Below, in pieces: positions 25,777 to 33,957 of a stretch of DNA of 46,441 nt (position 1 is its first letter; the number at the start of each line of letters is the position of its first letter). The notes under the pieces were generated by a model. It saw only the letters and a program-made list of their open reading frames with translations. It ran no database searches and was not told where the DNA came from. Source of the DNA: Syntrophaceae bacterium UBA4810 (GTDB taxonomy: Bacteria > Desulfobacterota > Syntrophia > Syntrophales > Smithellaceae). The position numbers and the translations under genes are program-made. The stretch is from positions 158-46,598 of the forward strand of contig DHGA01000098.1 of assembly GCA_002402545.1 (NCBI GenBank), written 5' to 3'.

Positions 25777-25799
25777 TTGCGTTACATCAGCTTACGCAA
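25777..25799. promoter_or_regulatory. Palindrome upstream of purM
   Basis: A 6-bp inverted repeat TTGCGT-N11-ACGCAA, 34 bases before the purM start. The half-sites are those of the E. coli PurR box but in the opposite order, so it is not a standard PurR site. It could be an operator or a short leader hairpin. The rest of the recG-purM gap shows nothing else. Confidence 0.25.
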
Positions 25800-25832
25800 T
25801 ATTTTAACAGAAAATCAATCGCATAGGGGAAT

Positions 25833-26888
25833 ATGAAGAAAAAAACTACATACAAGTCAGCGGGCGTTGATATTGACAAGGCAAATGAGTTTGTCGAGTG
25901 TATCAAACCGATGATTAAAACCACGGCTCGTAAGGAAGTGATCGCCGGAATCGGCGGATTTGGCGGCCTCTTTCATCTGGACGCGCAAAAATTCAAAAAC
26001 CCGATTCTTGTTTCTTCAACGGATGGCGTCGGGACAAAACTGCGCGTGGCTCAATTGATGGATAAACACGACACCATCGGCATCGATTTAGTGGCCATGT
26101 CCGTAAACGATGTGGTAGTTCAGGGAGCGGAGCCACTTTTCTTTCTCGATTATCTGGCCACCGGTAAAATCGAAATGGAAAAAAGTGTACAGATTATTAA
26201 GGGGATAGTTGACGGCTGCAATCAGGCCGGTTGCACGCTTTTAGGCGGAGAAACAGCGGAAATGCCCGGCTTTTACAAGCCCGGTGAATATGATTTAGCC
26301 GGTTTTTGTGTCGGCGCCGTGAATTCGGATAAAATAATCGACGGGTCAGGCATCAGCTTTAACGACAGAATTATCGGCCTGGCGTCGAGCGGCCTGCACA
26401 GCAACGGTTTTTCTCTGGCGAGAAAAGTTTTACTGGAACAAAACAAACTGGATATAAGAGATAAAGTCGCCGGCCTTAAAAGGCCCATCGGCCTGGAACT
26501 TCTTGAGCCTACACGCATTTATGTAAAATCCCTGCTCACCATTTTTAAAAATTTCAACATCAAAGGCGTTGTCCATATTACAGGTGGTGGATTTTTTGAT
26601 AATATCCCCAGAATTATTCATCATTCCTGCCGCGCTATAATTAATAAAAAAGCATGGGATGTTCCACCGATATTCAATGTCATTCAGGAAATGGGAGATA
26701 TTGAAGAGCAAGAAATGTTTCGTGTGTTCAATATGGGCATCGGCATGATGATTATTGTTTCGGAAAAAGATTGCCCTGATATTATGGAACAGCTGAAAAT
26801 GGAAGCTCTCGGCGAAAAAGCGTATTTAATCGGCGTTATCGAAAAAAGAGAAAACGACGAACAACAGGTCATCCTGACAGAAAACTAA
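25833..26888 (+). CDS. purM: Phosphoribosylformylglycinamidine cyclo-ligase (AIR synthetase)
   Basis: Fifth step of purine synthesis: ATP-dependent closure of FGAM to AIR. It has 351 residues, the usual length. Family blocks: SAGVDIDKANEFVE, GIGGFGGLF, SSTDGVGTKLRVAQ (ATP/Mg binding), GIDLVAMSVNDVVVQGAEPL, LLGGETAEMPGFY, GLASSGLHSNGFSLAR, HITGGGFFDNIPRI. It is followed 10 bases later by purN, a common pairing. AGGGGA precedes the ATG by about 5 bases. Confidence 0.97.
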   Translation: MKKKTTYKSAGVDIDKANEFVECIKPMIKTTARKEVIAGIGGFGGLFHLDAQKFKNPILVSSTDGVGTKLRVAQLMDKHDTIGIDLVAMSVNDVVVQGAEPLFFLDYLATGKIEMEKSVQIIKGIVDGCNQAGCTLLGGETAEMPGFYKPGEYDLAGFCVGAVNSDKIIDGSGISFNDRIIGLASSGLHSNGFSLARKVLLEQNKLDIRDKVAGLKRPIGLELLEPTRIYVKSLLTIFKNFNIKGVVHITGGGFFDNIPRIIHHSCRAIINKKAWDVPPIFNVIQEMGDIEEQEMFRVFNMGIGMMIIVSEKDCPDIMEQLKMEALGEKAYLIGVIEKRENDEQQVILTEN

Positions 26889-26898
26889 AGTTGAATTT

Positions 26899-27564
26899 AT
26901 GGCTGATTTATTAAAACTCGGCGTGTTAATTTCCGGAAATGGCTCCAACCTGCAGTCGATAATCGATCATGTCGAACAAGGGAAATTAAAAGCCGCCATC
27001 AAAATAGTCATCAGTAATAATCCCGACGCTTTCGGCATTCAAAGAGCGCAAAAGCACAAGATTAAAACAGCAATTTTAAAGCAAAAAGATTTTAAATCCA
27101 AAGAAGAGCTTGACCAAAATATCATTAAAATTCTCCAGGAAAATTCTGTTGATTTGATAGTTCTAGCTGGTTTTATGCGTATTATTTCACCCGCTTTGCT
27201 TAAAGCTTTTCCTCATAGAATCATGAATATCCACCCTGCCCTATTGCCTTCTTTTCCCGGATTACACGCGCAGAAACAGGCCTTTGATTATGGCGTAAAA
27301 CTGACCGGCTGCACGGTTCATTTTGTCGATGAAGGCGTTGATACGGGGCCAATTATCATCCAGGCAGTTGTGCCTGTTTACGATCACGATACTCAAGAAG
27401 CATTAACGGAAAGAATTTTAAAAGAAGAGCACAGAATATATCCACAGGCAATACAGCTGTTTGCTGACGGCAAATTGCAGATACAAGGACGTAAAGTATT
27501 GATAAAATCAACTGTGGAAAAAACAATAAAACCTTTGTGCAATCCTCCACTGACAGGTTTTTAA
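26899..27564 (+). CDS. purN: Phosphoribosylglycinamide formyltransferase
   Basis: Transfers a formyl group from 10-formyl-tetrahydrofolate to GAR. 221 residues, slightly long because of a C-terminal extension. It has the N-terminal phosphate-binding GVLISGNGSNLQSIID, catalytic NIHPALLPSFPG (Asn and His), and HFVDEGVDTGPIIIQ with the catalytic Asp. It directly follows purM. A cytoplasmic enzyme of de novo purine synthesis. Confidence 0.96.
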   Translation: MADLLKLGVLISGNGSNLQSIIDHVEQGKLKAAIKIVISNNPDAFGIQRAQKHKIKTAILKQKDFKSKEELDQNIIKILQENSVDLIVLAGFMRIISPALLKAFPHRIMNIHPALLPSFPGLHAQKQAFDYGVKLTGCTVHFVDEGVDTGPIIIQAVVPVYDHDTQEALTERILKEEHRIYPQAIQLFADGKLQIQGRKVLIKSTVEKTIKPLCNPPLTGF

Positions 27565-27596
27565 CTCTTTGGTGAGCTTTAAGGAGCCGCTTCATT

Positions 27597-29039
27597 ATGC
27601 ATGACTTGATAGTTATAGGCGATGATATTTCATCTTATGTAGCCGCTTCTGTGGCTGTTAAATACGGTTTAGACACTGTGCACATTGCCCAGCATAATCT
27701 CGAAGAAATGTCTATTGAAGGCATTTATTTTAACGCTGATCCATCTGTAGTTACCGAACTGGGGAAAGGGCAAAGGGCGAGCGCGCTTCTGAATGAGTTA
27801 AAAATTAATGTGGATGATATTTTATACCCGCTAATCGATCATTATCAGGTAGTATTGCCTGATAATAGAATAGATTTTTTTTCAAACAAAGATGATTTGA
27901 TTAGCGATTTCTCGCGTGAATTCCCTTCGAAAAATAAGGATTTATTATCTTTCTATAAAGCGGCAGAGAAAAACGCGGTTTTTTTCAAAAAATGGCTAAG
28001 CGACCACCCGTTTTTTCAGATCAGCGGATTTAAGCAATATTTTAATTATTTTAAATTATTTTTTAATTTAATTATCTTTAGAATAAAAAGAAAAAAATAT
28101 AGACGAACTCTCTTTAATAATCCTACATTAAGGAAAATATTTGACGCGCAACTCGGATTATTGTCATCTGATATAAATACGCTTGAATCTTTCAGTTCTT
28201 CGTATCATTTTACGACGCCGCTTCGGGGAGTTTATCGGCTGGAAAAAGGCAAAAGTTCTTTAACTGAAACACTGCTTGAATATTTCCGTGATAACGGAGG
28301 AAAATATTTAAATAATTGCAAACTGCAATCAATAAGAAAACCAAATTTTGTTAATGCGGAAGTGATTGACGATCAGGAAGTTGTATCCATTATCACGGCG
28401 GAAAATCTGATTATCAGCAATAAATCGGATGGATTGAAACTTTTTTACAAAAAAAAGAAGGAAATTAAAACTGATAAATGGCTTAAACGCACAAAAGTCA
28501 CCCATTATCCCTTAACCTTGCATTTGGTAATTTCAGAAAAATGTTTGCCGGAAAAAATGTCTTCTCATGTGGCATTAGTTACTGATATCAGCAAAGATAT
28601 TTATGACGATAATTTGATTATTCTGGAAATAAATTCGCCGGATAAGGAAAAAAAATCAACTATCGGAAAGAAACTTCTGACCGTGACGGTTTTTTTACCC
28701 GCGGATGATAAAAACTGGAGACGAACTAATCTTGTTAAAACTGCTGATTCGGTAATTGATCGTGTTGAGTATCTTATTCCTTTTTTGAAAGAAAACATTA
28801 AATTTTATGATATAAATAAATCAATAGATTTATCAATGAAATACAGAATAATAACTAATCCTAAATATAGGGTAAAAAAATCATTTTTTAGCGGATTTTC
28901 CGCGCAAAAAAACAAGACATCACTAAAAAAAGTCTACCTGACAGGAGCTTCTCTTTTTACGGATATCGGCTGCTGGGAGGGTGAAATTATTTCCGGTATG
29001 TACGCTGTATATAGCGTGCTCAAAGATAGGGGAAAATGA
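27597..29039 (+). CDS. Divergent FAD-dependent oxidoreductase-like protein (CrtI/NAD(P)-binding fold)
   Basis: A 480-residue protein. The N-terminus (HDLIVIGDDISSYVAASVAV) is shaped like the FAD-binding beta-alpha-beta of phytoene-desaturase-type enzymes, but the GxGxxG glycines are replaced (GDDISS). The C-terminus VYLTGASLFTDIGCWEGEII then SGMYAVYSVL matches the CrtI-type final block. The middle has the FTTPLRGVYRLEKGKSSLTE segment expected for the family. Either cofactor binding has diverged or it is lost. AAGGAG precedes the ATG; the gene's TGA overlaps the phosphofructokinase ATG (ATGA), so the two are coupled. Substrate unknown. Confidence 0.65.
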   Translation: MHDLIVIGDDISSYVAASVAVKYGLDTVHIAQHNLEEMSIEGIYFNADPSVVTELGKGQRASALLNELKINVDDILYPLIDHYQVVLPDNRIDFFSNKDDLISDFSREFPSKNKDLLSFYKAAEKNAVFFKKWLSDHPFFQISGFKQYFNYFKLFFNLIIFRIKRKKYRRTLFNNPTLRKIFDAQLGLLSSDINTLESFSSSYHFTTPLRGVYRLEKGKSSLTETLLEYFRDNGGKYLNNCKLQSIRKPNFVNAEVIDDQEVVSIITAENLIISNKSDGLKLFYKKKKEIKTDKWLKRTKVTHYPLTLHLVISEKCLPEKMSSHVALVTDISKDIYDDNLIILEINSPDKEKKSTIGKKLLTVTVFLPADDKNWRRTNLVKTADSVIDRVEYLIPFLKENIKFYDINKSIDLSMKYRIITNPKYRVKKSFFSGFSAQKNKTSLKKVYLTGASLFTDIGCWEGEIISGMYAVYSVLKDRGK

Positions 29040-30340
29040 CAAAAAATAATTTTACGATCGAAAGCTTAGGGAAAAGAGAAATTTCTTCACCTATTAGTAT
29101 TTCTCAATTCACTGCTGATAAAAGCAAGTTGCTTTTTAACGCTCATCTGGAAAATTATAATTCTCTGAAAGATGATCAGGGAAACCCTCTTTCAGTAGAG
29201 CTTGCCGGACCCCGGGAAAAAATATATTTCGAGCCTGCTGAAACTAAAGCCTTAATTGTCACTTGCGGCGGCCTTTGCCCGGGTATTAATGACGTTATTA
29301 GGTCTATTACTCTTACCCTCTTCCATCGCTACGGTGTCAGTGAAATTTGGGGCGCGAAGTTCGGTCTCAGAGGCTTAAATCCCCAATGCGGTCATGATTT
29401 AATTAAACTGACGCCAAAATTTGTTGATACTATAACTAGTATCGGCGGAAGCATTCTTTCGACATCGCGCGGCCCTCAGGACGCAGATATCATGCTGGAT
29501 TACCTAGTCAAATTAAAAATTAATCTTTTGTTTTGTATCGGCGGTGACGGCACGATGCGCGCCGCGGACGCTCTTAAAAATAAAATTACTCAGAGGAAGC
29601 TTAAAATTGCCGTGGTCGGCATTCCCAAGACAATAGATAACGATCTGGATTTAATACAAAAATCATTCGGATTTGACACCGCGATAGAAAAAGCGGTGGA
29701 ATCAATCAAAAGCGCGCATGTGGAATCGAAAGGCTCCTTTAACGGCATCGGCCTGATTAAAATAATGGGCAGGCAATCCGGGCATATTGCGGCGCATGCG
29801 GCGCTCGCGCAAAATGATGTTAATTTTGTCCTGATCCCTGAAGTTCCGTTTGATTTGCAAGGAGAAAAAGGGTTTTTAAAAATATTGGAGAAACGCATGA
29901 ATCTACGCGGACACGCCGTTATTTTAGTGGCCGAAGGAGCGGGTCAGGAAATAATGCGCAAGAAGGATACTCCTCTGGAGAAGGATTCTTCCGGTAATGT
30001 CCGCCTTTTGGATATCGGTATATTTCTGAAAAACGCCATAGAAGAGCATTTTCAGAAAATAAACATGGAAATAAATCTGAAATATATCGAACCCAGCTAT
30101 CTGATCCGCTCTATCCCGGCTAACGCAGCTGACGGTATTTATTGCAGTTCTTTGGGGCAATACGCTGTGCACGCGGCAATGGCGGGTAAAACCGGTCTCC
30201 TTGTCGCTTTAATGAGAGAAGAATATGTTCATTTACCCCTTAGTGCCGCTGTTTCCCGCCGGAAAATTGATCCTCAGGCCAATATCTGGCAGCGGGTTCT
30301 GGAAACAACCGGTCAGCCGGCGGAAATGCGAAATAATTAA
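29036..30340 (+). CDS. 6-phosphofructokinase family protein (plant/PPi-type clade)
   Basis: A 434-residue phosphofructokinase. Visible motifs: CGGLCPGINDVIR (start of the nucleotide fold), GGDGTMRAADAL (phosphoryl donor site), GIPKTIDNDLDL (catalytic PKTIDND), IMGRQSGHIAAHAAL, and PEVPFDLQGEKG. GGDGT together with PKTIDND is the pattern of the long ATP-dependent group that sits close to the pyrophosphate-dependent enzymes; a GGDD would indicate PPi use, so ATP is favoured but not proven. It overlaps the upstream oxidoreductase-like gene by 4 bases. Confidence 0.88.
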   Translation: MTKNNFTIESLGKREISSPISISQFTADKSKLLFNAHLENYNSLKDDQGNPLSVELAGPREKIYFEPAETKALIVTCGGLCPGINDVIRSITLTLFHRYGVSEIWGAKFGLRGLNPQCGHDLIKLTPKFVDTITSIGGSILSTSRGPQDADIMLDYLVKLKINLLFCIGGDGTMRAADALKNKITQRKLKIAVVGIPKTIDNDLDLIQKSFGFDTAIEKAVESIKSAHVESKGSFNGIGLIKIMGRQSGHIAAHAALAQNDVNFVLIPEVPFDLQGEKGFLKILEKRMNLRGHAVILVAEGAGQEIMRKKDTPLEKDSSGNVRLLDIGIFLKNAIEEHFQKINMEINLKYIEPSYLIRSIPANAADGIYCSSLGQYAVHAAMAGKTGLLVALMREEYVHLPLSAAVSRRKIDPQANIWQRVLETTGQPAEMRNN

Positions 30341-30403
30341 AAATAACTTGCAAAACTAACACATTTGTTTTAATAACCACGCACTTTTCAGGAGGATTTA
30401 TTA

Positions 30404-30601
30404 ATGTCACGTGTTTGTGAAGTCTGCGGTAAAAAACCGTCAATCGGCAATAATGTCAGCCATGCCAATAATAAAACAAAAGTCGCATGGTATCCTAATT
30501 TGCAGAAATTACGATGTGTGGATAAAGAAAGCGGTTCAGTAAAAAAAGTAAAGGTTTGCAGCCGCTGTATCCGTTCGGGTAAGGTTAAAAAAGCCGTCTA
30601 A
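30404..30601 (+). CDS. rpmB: 50S ribosomal protein L28
   Basis: A 65-residue large-subunit protein. It starts SRVCEVCGKKPSIGNNVSHA and has the conserved KVAWYPNLQKLR. Two CxxC pairs (CEVC, CSRC) show the zinc-binding form. AGGAGG lies 8 bases upstream. The stop overlaps the convergent gene at 30598 by 4 bases. Confidence 0.95.
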   Translation: MSRVCEVCGKKPSIGNNVSHANNKTKVAWYPNLQKLRCVDKESGSVKKVKVCSRCIRSGKVKKAV

Positions 30602-31389
30602 AGCGGCCGCCAGCCGTATTCCTTTATGATTTTGGCGCTTTGCCTTAAAAAAATATCATCATCCCTGTCCAATAAAGTGCTAGCCTGCAAAAAAATATTT
30701 CTAACTCTGGTGTAAATATCATGTTCACTGATTTTTGCGCCGAATTTGGCGGCGTATAGTTTTATCCTGCCATCTAAATCCATAATGCGGCTCATTCTTT
30801 CATTTGTAAGATAAACCGACGCTTCCTTAATCACGGCATTTACCTGCTCTTCTTCCATGTTATAAAGCCATTTCATCGTGCGGACAAATTGCGGCATTTT
30901 ATTTTTCGCTGTGTAGACAACCGCGTGAGACAGAAGATCAATTGTATGGGATGAATTTATCTGCTTTAGTATTGCCAGATCATAGAGCATTTCGATTATT
31001 AAATGCGAACGATACACGGCCTCATTATAAGAAATTTCATTTTTTATATCTTTATAAAATTCCAAAAGCGGATTAATGAGGGGCTTGCCTTTAATATACG
31101 AATAACCTTGTGAATCCGGATCGAATTCGTTGAGCTCATCAGCACAAATAAACCCGTAATGGGCTAAGTCATCCAAAAGAAGATGGAACATGACATAAGC
31201 CGCGCCGGAATATTCAAGCGGAATGTCCAAAGTTCTTTTAATATCATGGGTTTTCCGTGAACTTATTTGAGGGTGAATGGTCAGCAGATCCGGCACAATG
31301 TTATAAACGTAAACATCCAGATCATGTTTTTTTGCGTCTGCCGCGCCAAGATAGCTTTGCAGCAGGTATGTATGGGTAAGCATCAGCAT
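30598..31389 (-). CDS. Hypothetical all-helical protein
   Basis: A 263-residue, mostly helical, soluble protein with no signal peptide. An early His (MLMLTHTYLLQSYL), YNIVPDLLTIHP and MFHLLLDDLAHYG are reminiscent of the His/Asp-rich layout of zinc-dependent phospholipase C-like or ACP-phosphodiesterase-like families, but I cannot assign it. Two in-frame ATGs (31389, 31383) are possible starts. It lies downstream of the DUF4911 gene on the same strand and ends overlapping rpmB (convergent). Confidence 0.6.
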   Translation of the reverse strand: MLMLTHTYLLQSYLGAADAKKHDLDVYVYNIVPDLLTIHPQISSRKTHDIKRTLDIPLEYSGAAYVMFHLLLDDLAHYGFICADELNEFDPDSQGYSYIKGKPLINPLLEFYKDIKNEISYNEAVYRSHLIIEMLYDLAILKQINSSHTIDLLSHAVVYTAKNKMPQFVRTMKWLYNMEEEQVNAVIKEASVYLTNERMSRIMDLDGRIKLYAAKFGAKISEHDIYTRVRNIFLQASTLLDRDDDIFLRQSAKIIKEYGWRPL

Positions 31390-31404
31390 AAAAAATATTT
31401 ATAT

Positions 31405-31617
31405 TTATGGTTTTTCAATTTCTTCGAGGTGATAAATATTTTTCAGTTCGCCGGTAAGATTTTCGATCACTTCTCTGAAATCAGGCATGATGGAAATTTT
31501 TATGATTGCTTCCCGCGAATTCATCGTTGATACGGTGGACATTCCCTCATAGCCTTCAATGATAAACTGGACGGGCGCTATATGTTCTCTTTTAATCCTG
31601 AAAAATTTATCGATCAT
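31405..31617 (-). CDS. DUF4911 domain protein
   Basis: A 70-residue protein. The chosen ATG at 31617 has AGGAAA 9 bases upstream; a longer frame from 31656 lacks a site. The domain pattern is IAPVQFIIEGYEGMSTVSTM then IIKISIMPDF, matching DUF4911, a short domain typical of deltaproteobacteria and other anaerobes, often near housekeeping genes. Its function is unknown. Confidence 0.72.
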   Translation of the reverse strand: MIDKFFRIKREHIAPVQFIIEGYEGMSTVSTMNSREAIIKISIMPDFREVIENLTGELKNIYHLEEIEKP

Positions 31618-31670
31618 TTTTTTAATTTTCCTATCACTTAAACAGGTAAAGAGCAAGAATGAAGCCCTGA

Positions 31671-31699
31671 TTGACTCAATGAGATAAAACCTGTATGAT
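31671..31699 (+). promoter_or_regulatory. Sigma70-like promoter of recJ
   Basis: TTGACT (31671-31676), 17-base spacer, TATGAT (31694-31699): 5 of 6 in both boxes. The leader of about 100 bases contains three alternating short segments GGTAA (31735), TTACC (31752) and GGTAA (31763), so two mutually exclusive small hairpins are possible. Confidence 0.5.
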
Positions 31700-31806
31700 C
31701 ACCTACATTAGCGAGTTATAAATGCCTAGTAACCGGTAATTATTAGTAATTTTACCATTATTGGTAATCACTTTGCTATAAAGACAAACGATGAAAGTTA
31801 GGAATA

Positions 31807-33546
31807 ATGACCTTATCAAAAAAGCTTCCAACAACCAGTTGGAAATTAAATAATAACGGCAATAAGTCAGTCGAAAATTCTTTAAGCAAGGAATTTGGCG
31901 TCTCGCCGATCATTTCGCAAGTATTAATAAATAGAAATTTGCTGGATATTGATGACGCGCGTCGTTACCTCTACCCTTCTCTAAACGATCTACATAGCCC
32001 GCTTTTGATGAAAGACATGAAGCAGGGCGTGGCGCGCATGTCGCAGGCTATTCATAATAATGAAAAAATAGTTATTTACGGTGATTACGATGCCGACGGC
32101 ATAACATCAGTGGTGGTTCTTTTTAAATTTTTAAAAGAATTGACCCCTCACGTCTCGTTTTTTATCCCTCATAGAATTGAACACGGCTATGGATTAAAAA
32201 AATCTATTATCGATCAATTTAAGGCGGAAAATATAAGTCTTATCCTTACCGTGGATTGCGGTATTTCTGATATTGAACAGATCGCGCACGCCAGGAACTT
32301 GGGCATTGATACAATAGTTTTGGATCATCATGAGATATCCACCACCCTTCCCTGCGCTGTCGCCGCGATAAATCCAAGTCGTGAAGATTGTAGTTTTCCT
32401 TTTAAAAATCTTGCGGGTGTCGGTATCGCTTATAATTTTCTTATCGCTTTACGCGGCGCGTTACGCAAGGAAGGTTTTTGGAAAAATAACGATTATCCTA
32501 ATTTAAAAGAATACCTTGATATTGTCGCCCTGGGCACGATAGGTGACATCGCGCCGCTTATTGATGAAAACAGAATTTTTACGAAAATGGGACTGGAGCT
32601 TATTACCGAAGGAAAACGACCGGGAATAAAAGCGTTAAAAGAAGTTAGCGGAGTTGATGGTCAAGTAATAGATTCTTTCAAAGCTTCTTTTTGCTTAATC
32701 CCGCGGATTAATGCCGCCGGCCGCATTGCTTCGGCACTTGATGCCGTACAGCTTCTTTTAACGGACAATATGGATGAGGCGCGTTCTCTTGCCGCGAAAC
32801 TTGACGAATACAACCGCCTCCGCCAGTCTATGGAAAAAGATATTTTAAAAGACATTCTGGATAAAATCGGCAATACTCCTGATTGGGAAAAATTAAACGC
32901 GCTTGTTTTCGCTTCCGACAAATGGCATCCCGGCGTTGTGGGCATCGTCGCTTCCCGCCTTGTCGATCTTTTCCGGAGGCCGGCGTTTGTTATCAGCTTG
33001 AGCGACGGCATCGGCAAAGGCTCCGGAAGAAGCATTTCAGAATTCAATATTCATCAGGGCCTCAAACAATGCGCTTCTCTTTTGTTATCCTACGGCGGGC
33101 ATTACCGCGCGGCGGGAATTTCCATAAAAGAAGATGATATTGATGAATTTTCCGGTCTTTTAAATGAAATTATAGAAAACAACGTTGAATCGCAGGAAAC
33201 AGTTTCGCAAACAATAATTGATACGGAATGCCAACTGTCAGATATAAATTTAAATTTAATTAACGAAATGGATTTGCTCGCGCCTTTTGGCTGCGAGAAT
33301 CCGGAACCGTTGCTTTGCGCGCGTAATCTTAAAGCATCTTCAGCTTCTATTGTCGGCAATAATCATCTGAAAATGAAACTCATCAGCAAAAGCATTTCGC
33401 GTGATTCCATATGGTTTAGCCGGGGTGATTTTTTGCCCGCGATTTCCGGCGCCAATATGGATGTTGTTTTTACGCCGCACATTAATTACTGGAACGGCGC
33501 TTCGGACATACAGTTAAAAATGAAAGACGTGAGTATTCTGGATTGA
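31807..33546 (+). CDS. recJ: Single-stranded-DNA-specific 5'-3' exonuclease RecJ
   Basis: An exonuclease in RecF-pathway recombination and base-excision/mismatch repair, 579 residues. DHH-family motifs in order: IYGDYDADGITS (metal-binding Asp cluster), LTVDCGISD, VLDHHE (DHH), ALGTIGDIAPL. A DHHA1 nucleic-acid domain follows (GKGSGRSISEFNI, LLSYGGHYRAAG), then an OB-like C-terminal domain. Normal length. A promoter is visible at 31671-31699. The weak Shine-Dalgarno AGGAAT is just upstream. Confidence 0.95.
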   Translation: MTLSKKLPTTSWKLNNNGNKSVENSLSKEFGVSPIISQVLINRNLLDIDDARRYLYPSLNDLHSPLLMKDMKQGVARMSQAIHNNEKIVIYGDYDADGITSVVVLFKFLKELTPHVSFFIPHRIEHGYGLKKSIIDQFKAENISLILTVDCGISDIEQIAHARNLGIDTIVLDHHEISTTLPCAVAAINPSREDCSFPFKNLAGVGIAYNFLIALRGALRKEGFWKNNDYPNLKEYLDIVALGTIGDIAPLIDENRIFTKMGLELITEGKRPGIKALKEVSGVDGQVIDSFKASFCLIPRINAAGRIASALDAVQLLLTDNMDEARSLAAKLDEYNRLRQSMEKDILKDILDKIGNTPDWEKLNALVFASDKWHPGVVGIVASRLVDLFRRPAFVISLSDGIGKGSGRSISEFNIHQGLKQCASLLLSYGGHYRAAGISIKEDDIDEFSGLLNEIIENNVESQETVSQTIIDTECQLSDINLNLINEMDLLAPFGCENPEPLLCARNLKASSASIVGNNHLKMKLISKSISRDSIWFSRGDFLPAISGANMDVVFTPHINYWNGASDIQLKMKDVSILD

Positions 33547-33570
33547 TTTTCTTAAGATCAGGCGTTTATT

Positions 33571-33957
33571 ATGAATCTGGCCACTAAAGCCGCTTTATTT
33601 AGCGCTCTTCTCTTCCCCGGATGGGGGCACATTTTTTTAAAAAAATATAAGCGCGGTATTTTTTTAATTGTATCGGTTTCTATCGGTATTATTATTCTCT
33701 GTTATTATATTGTGTCCGTGGCTGTCGATGTTTTGAGAGGGGCCTCGCTTAAAAAAGAAGATGTTAGTTTCAGCTACGTAATCAATCTTTCGGCAGAAGC
33801 CGTGAAATCCGTCAACCAGTTTTATATTTTTTTTGTTTTACTTTTTATTATTATATTATGGATATTTTCCATTTACGATTCGTATTTAATAGGTAAAAAA
33901 GAAATGGAAAAAATCACATCCGGCGCTGATCAATCAGAGATTTCTCACCGGGATTAA
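33571..33957 (+). CDS. Small membrane protein, TM2-like
   Basis: A 128-residue protein. It begins with a hydrophobic segment containing LFPGWGHIFLKKYKRGIFLI, a Pro-Gly-x-Gly turn similar to TM2/DUF-type membrane proteins. A second span (IVSVSIGIIILCYYIVSVAV) and a third near residues 87-107 (FYIFFVLLFIIILWIFSIYD) follow. The function is unknown. It is 24 bases downstream of recJ on the same strand. Its 3' end overlaps the convergent AMP-ligase gene by 44 bases. Confidence 0.65.
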   Translation: MNLATKAALFSALLFPGWGHIFLKKYKRGIFLIVSVSIGIIILCYYIVSVAVDVLRGASLKKEDVSFSYVINLSAEAVKSVNQFYIFFVLLFIIILWIFSIYDSYLIGKKEMEKITSGADQSEISHRD

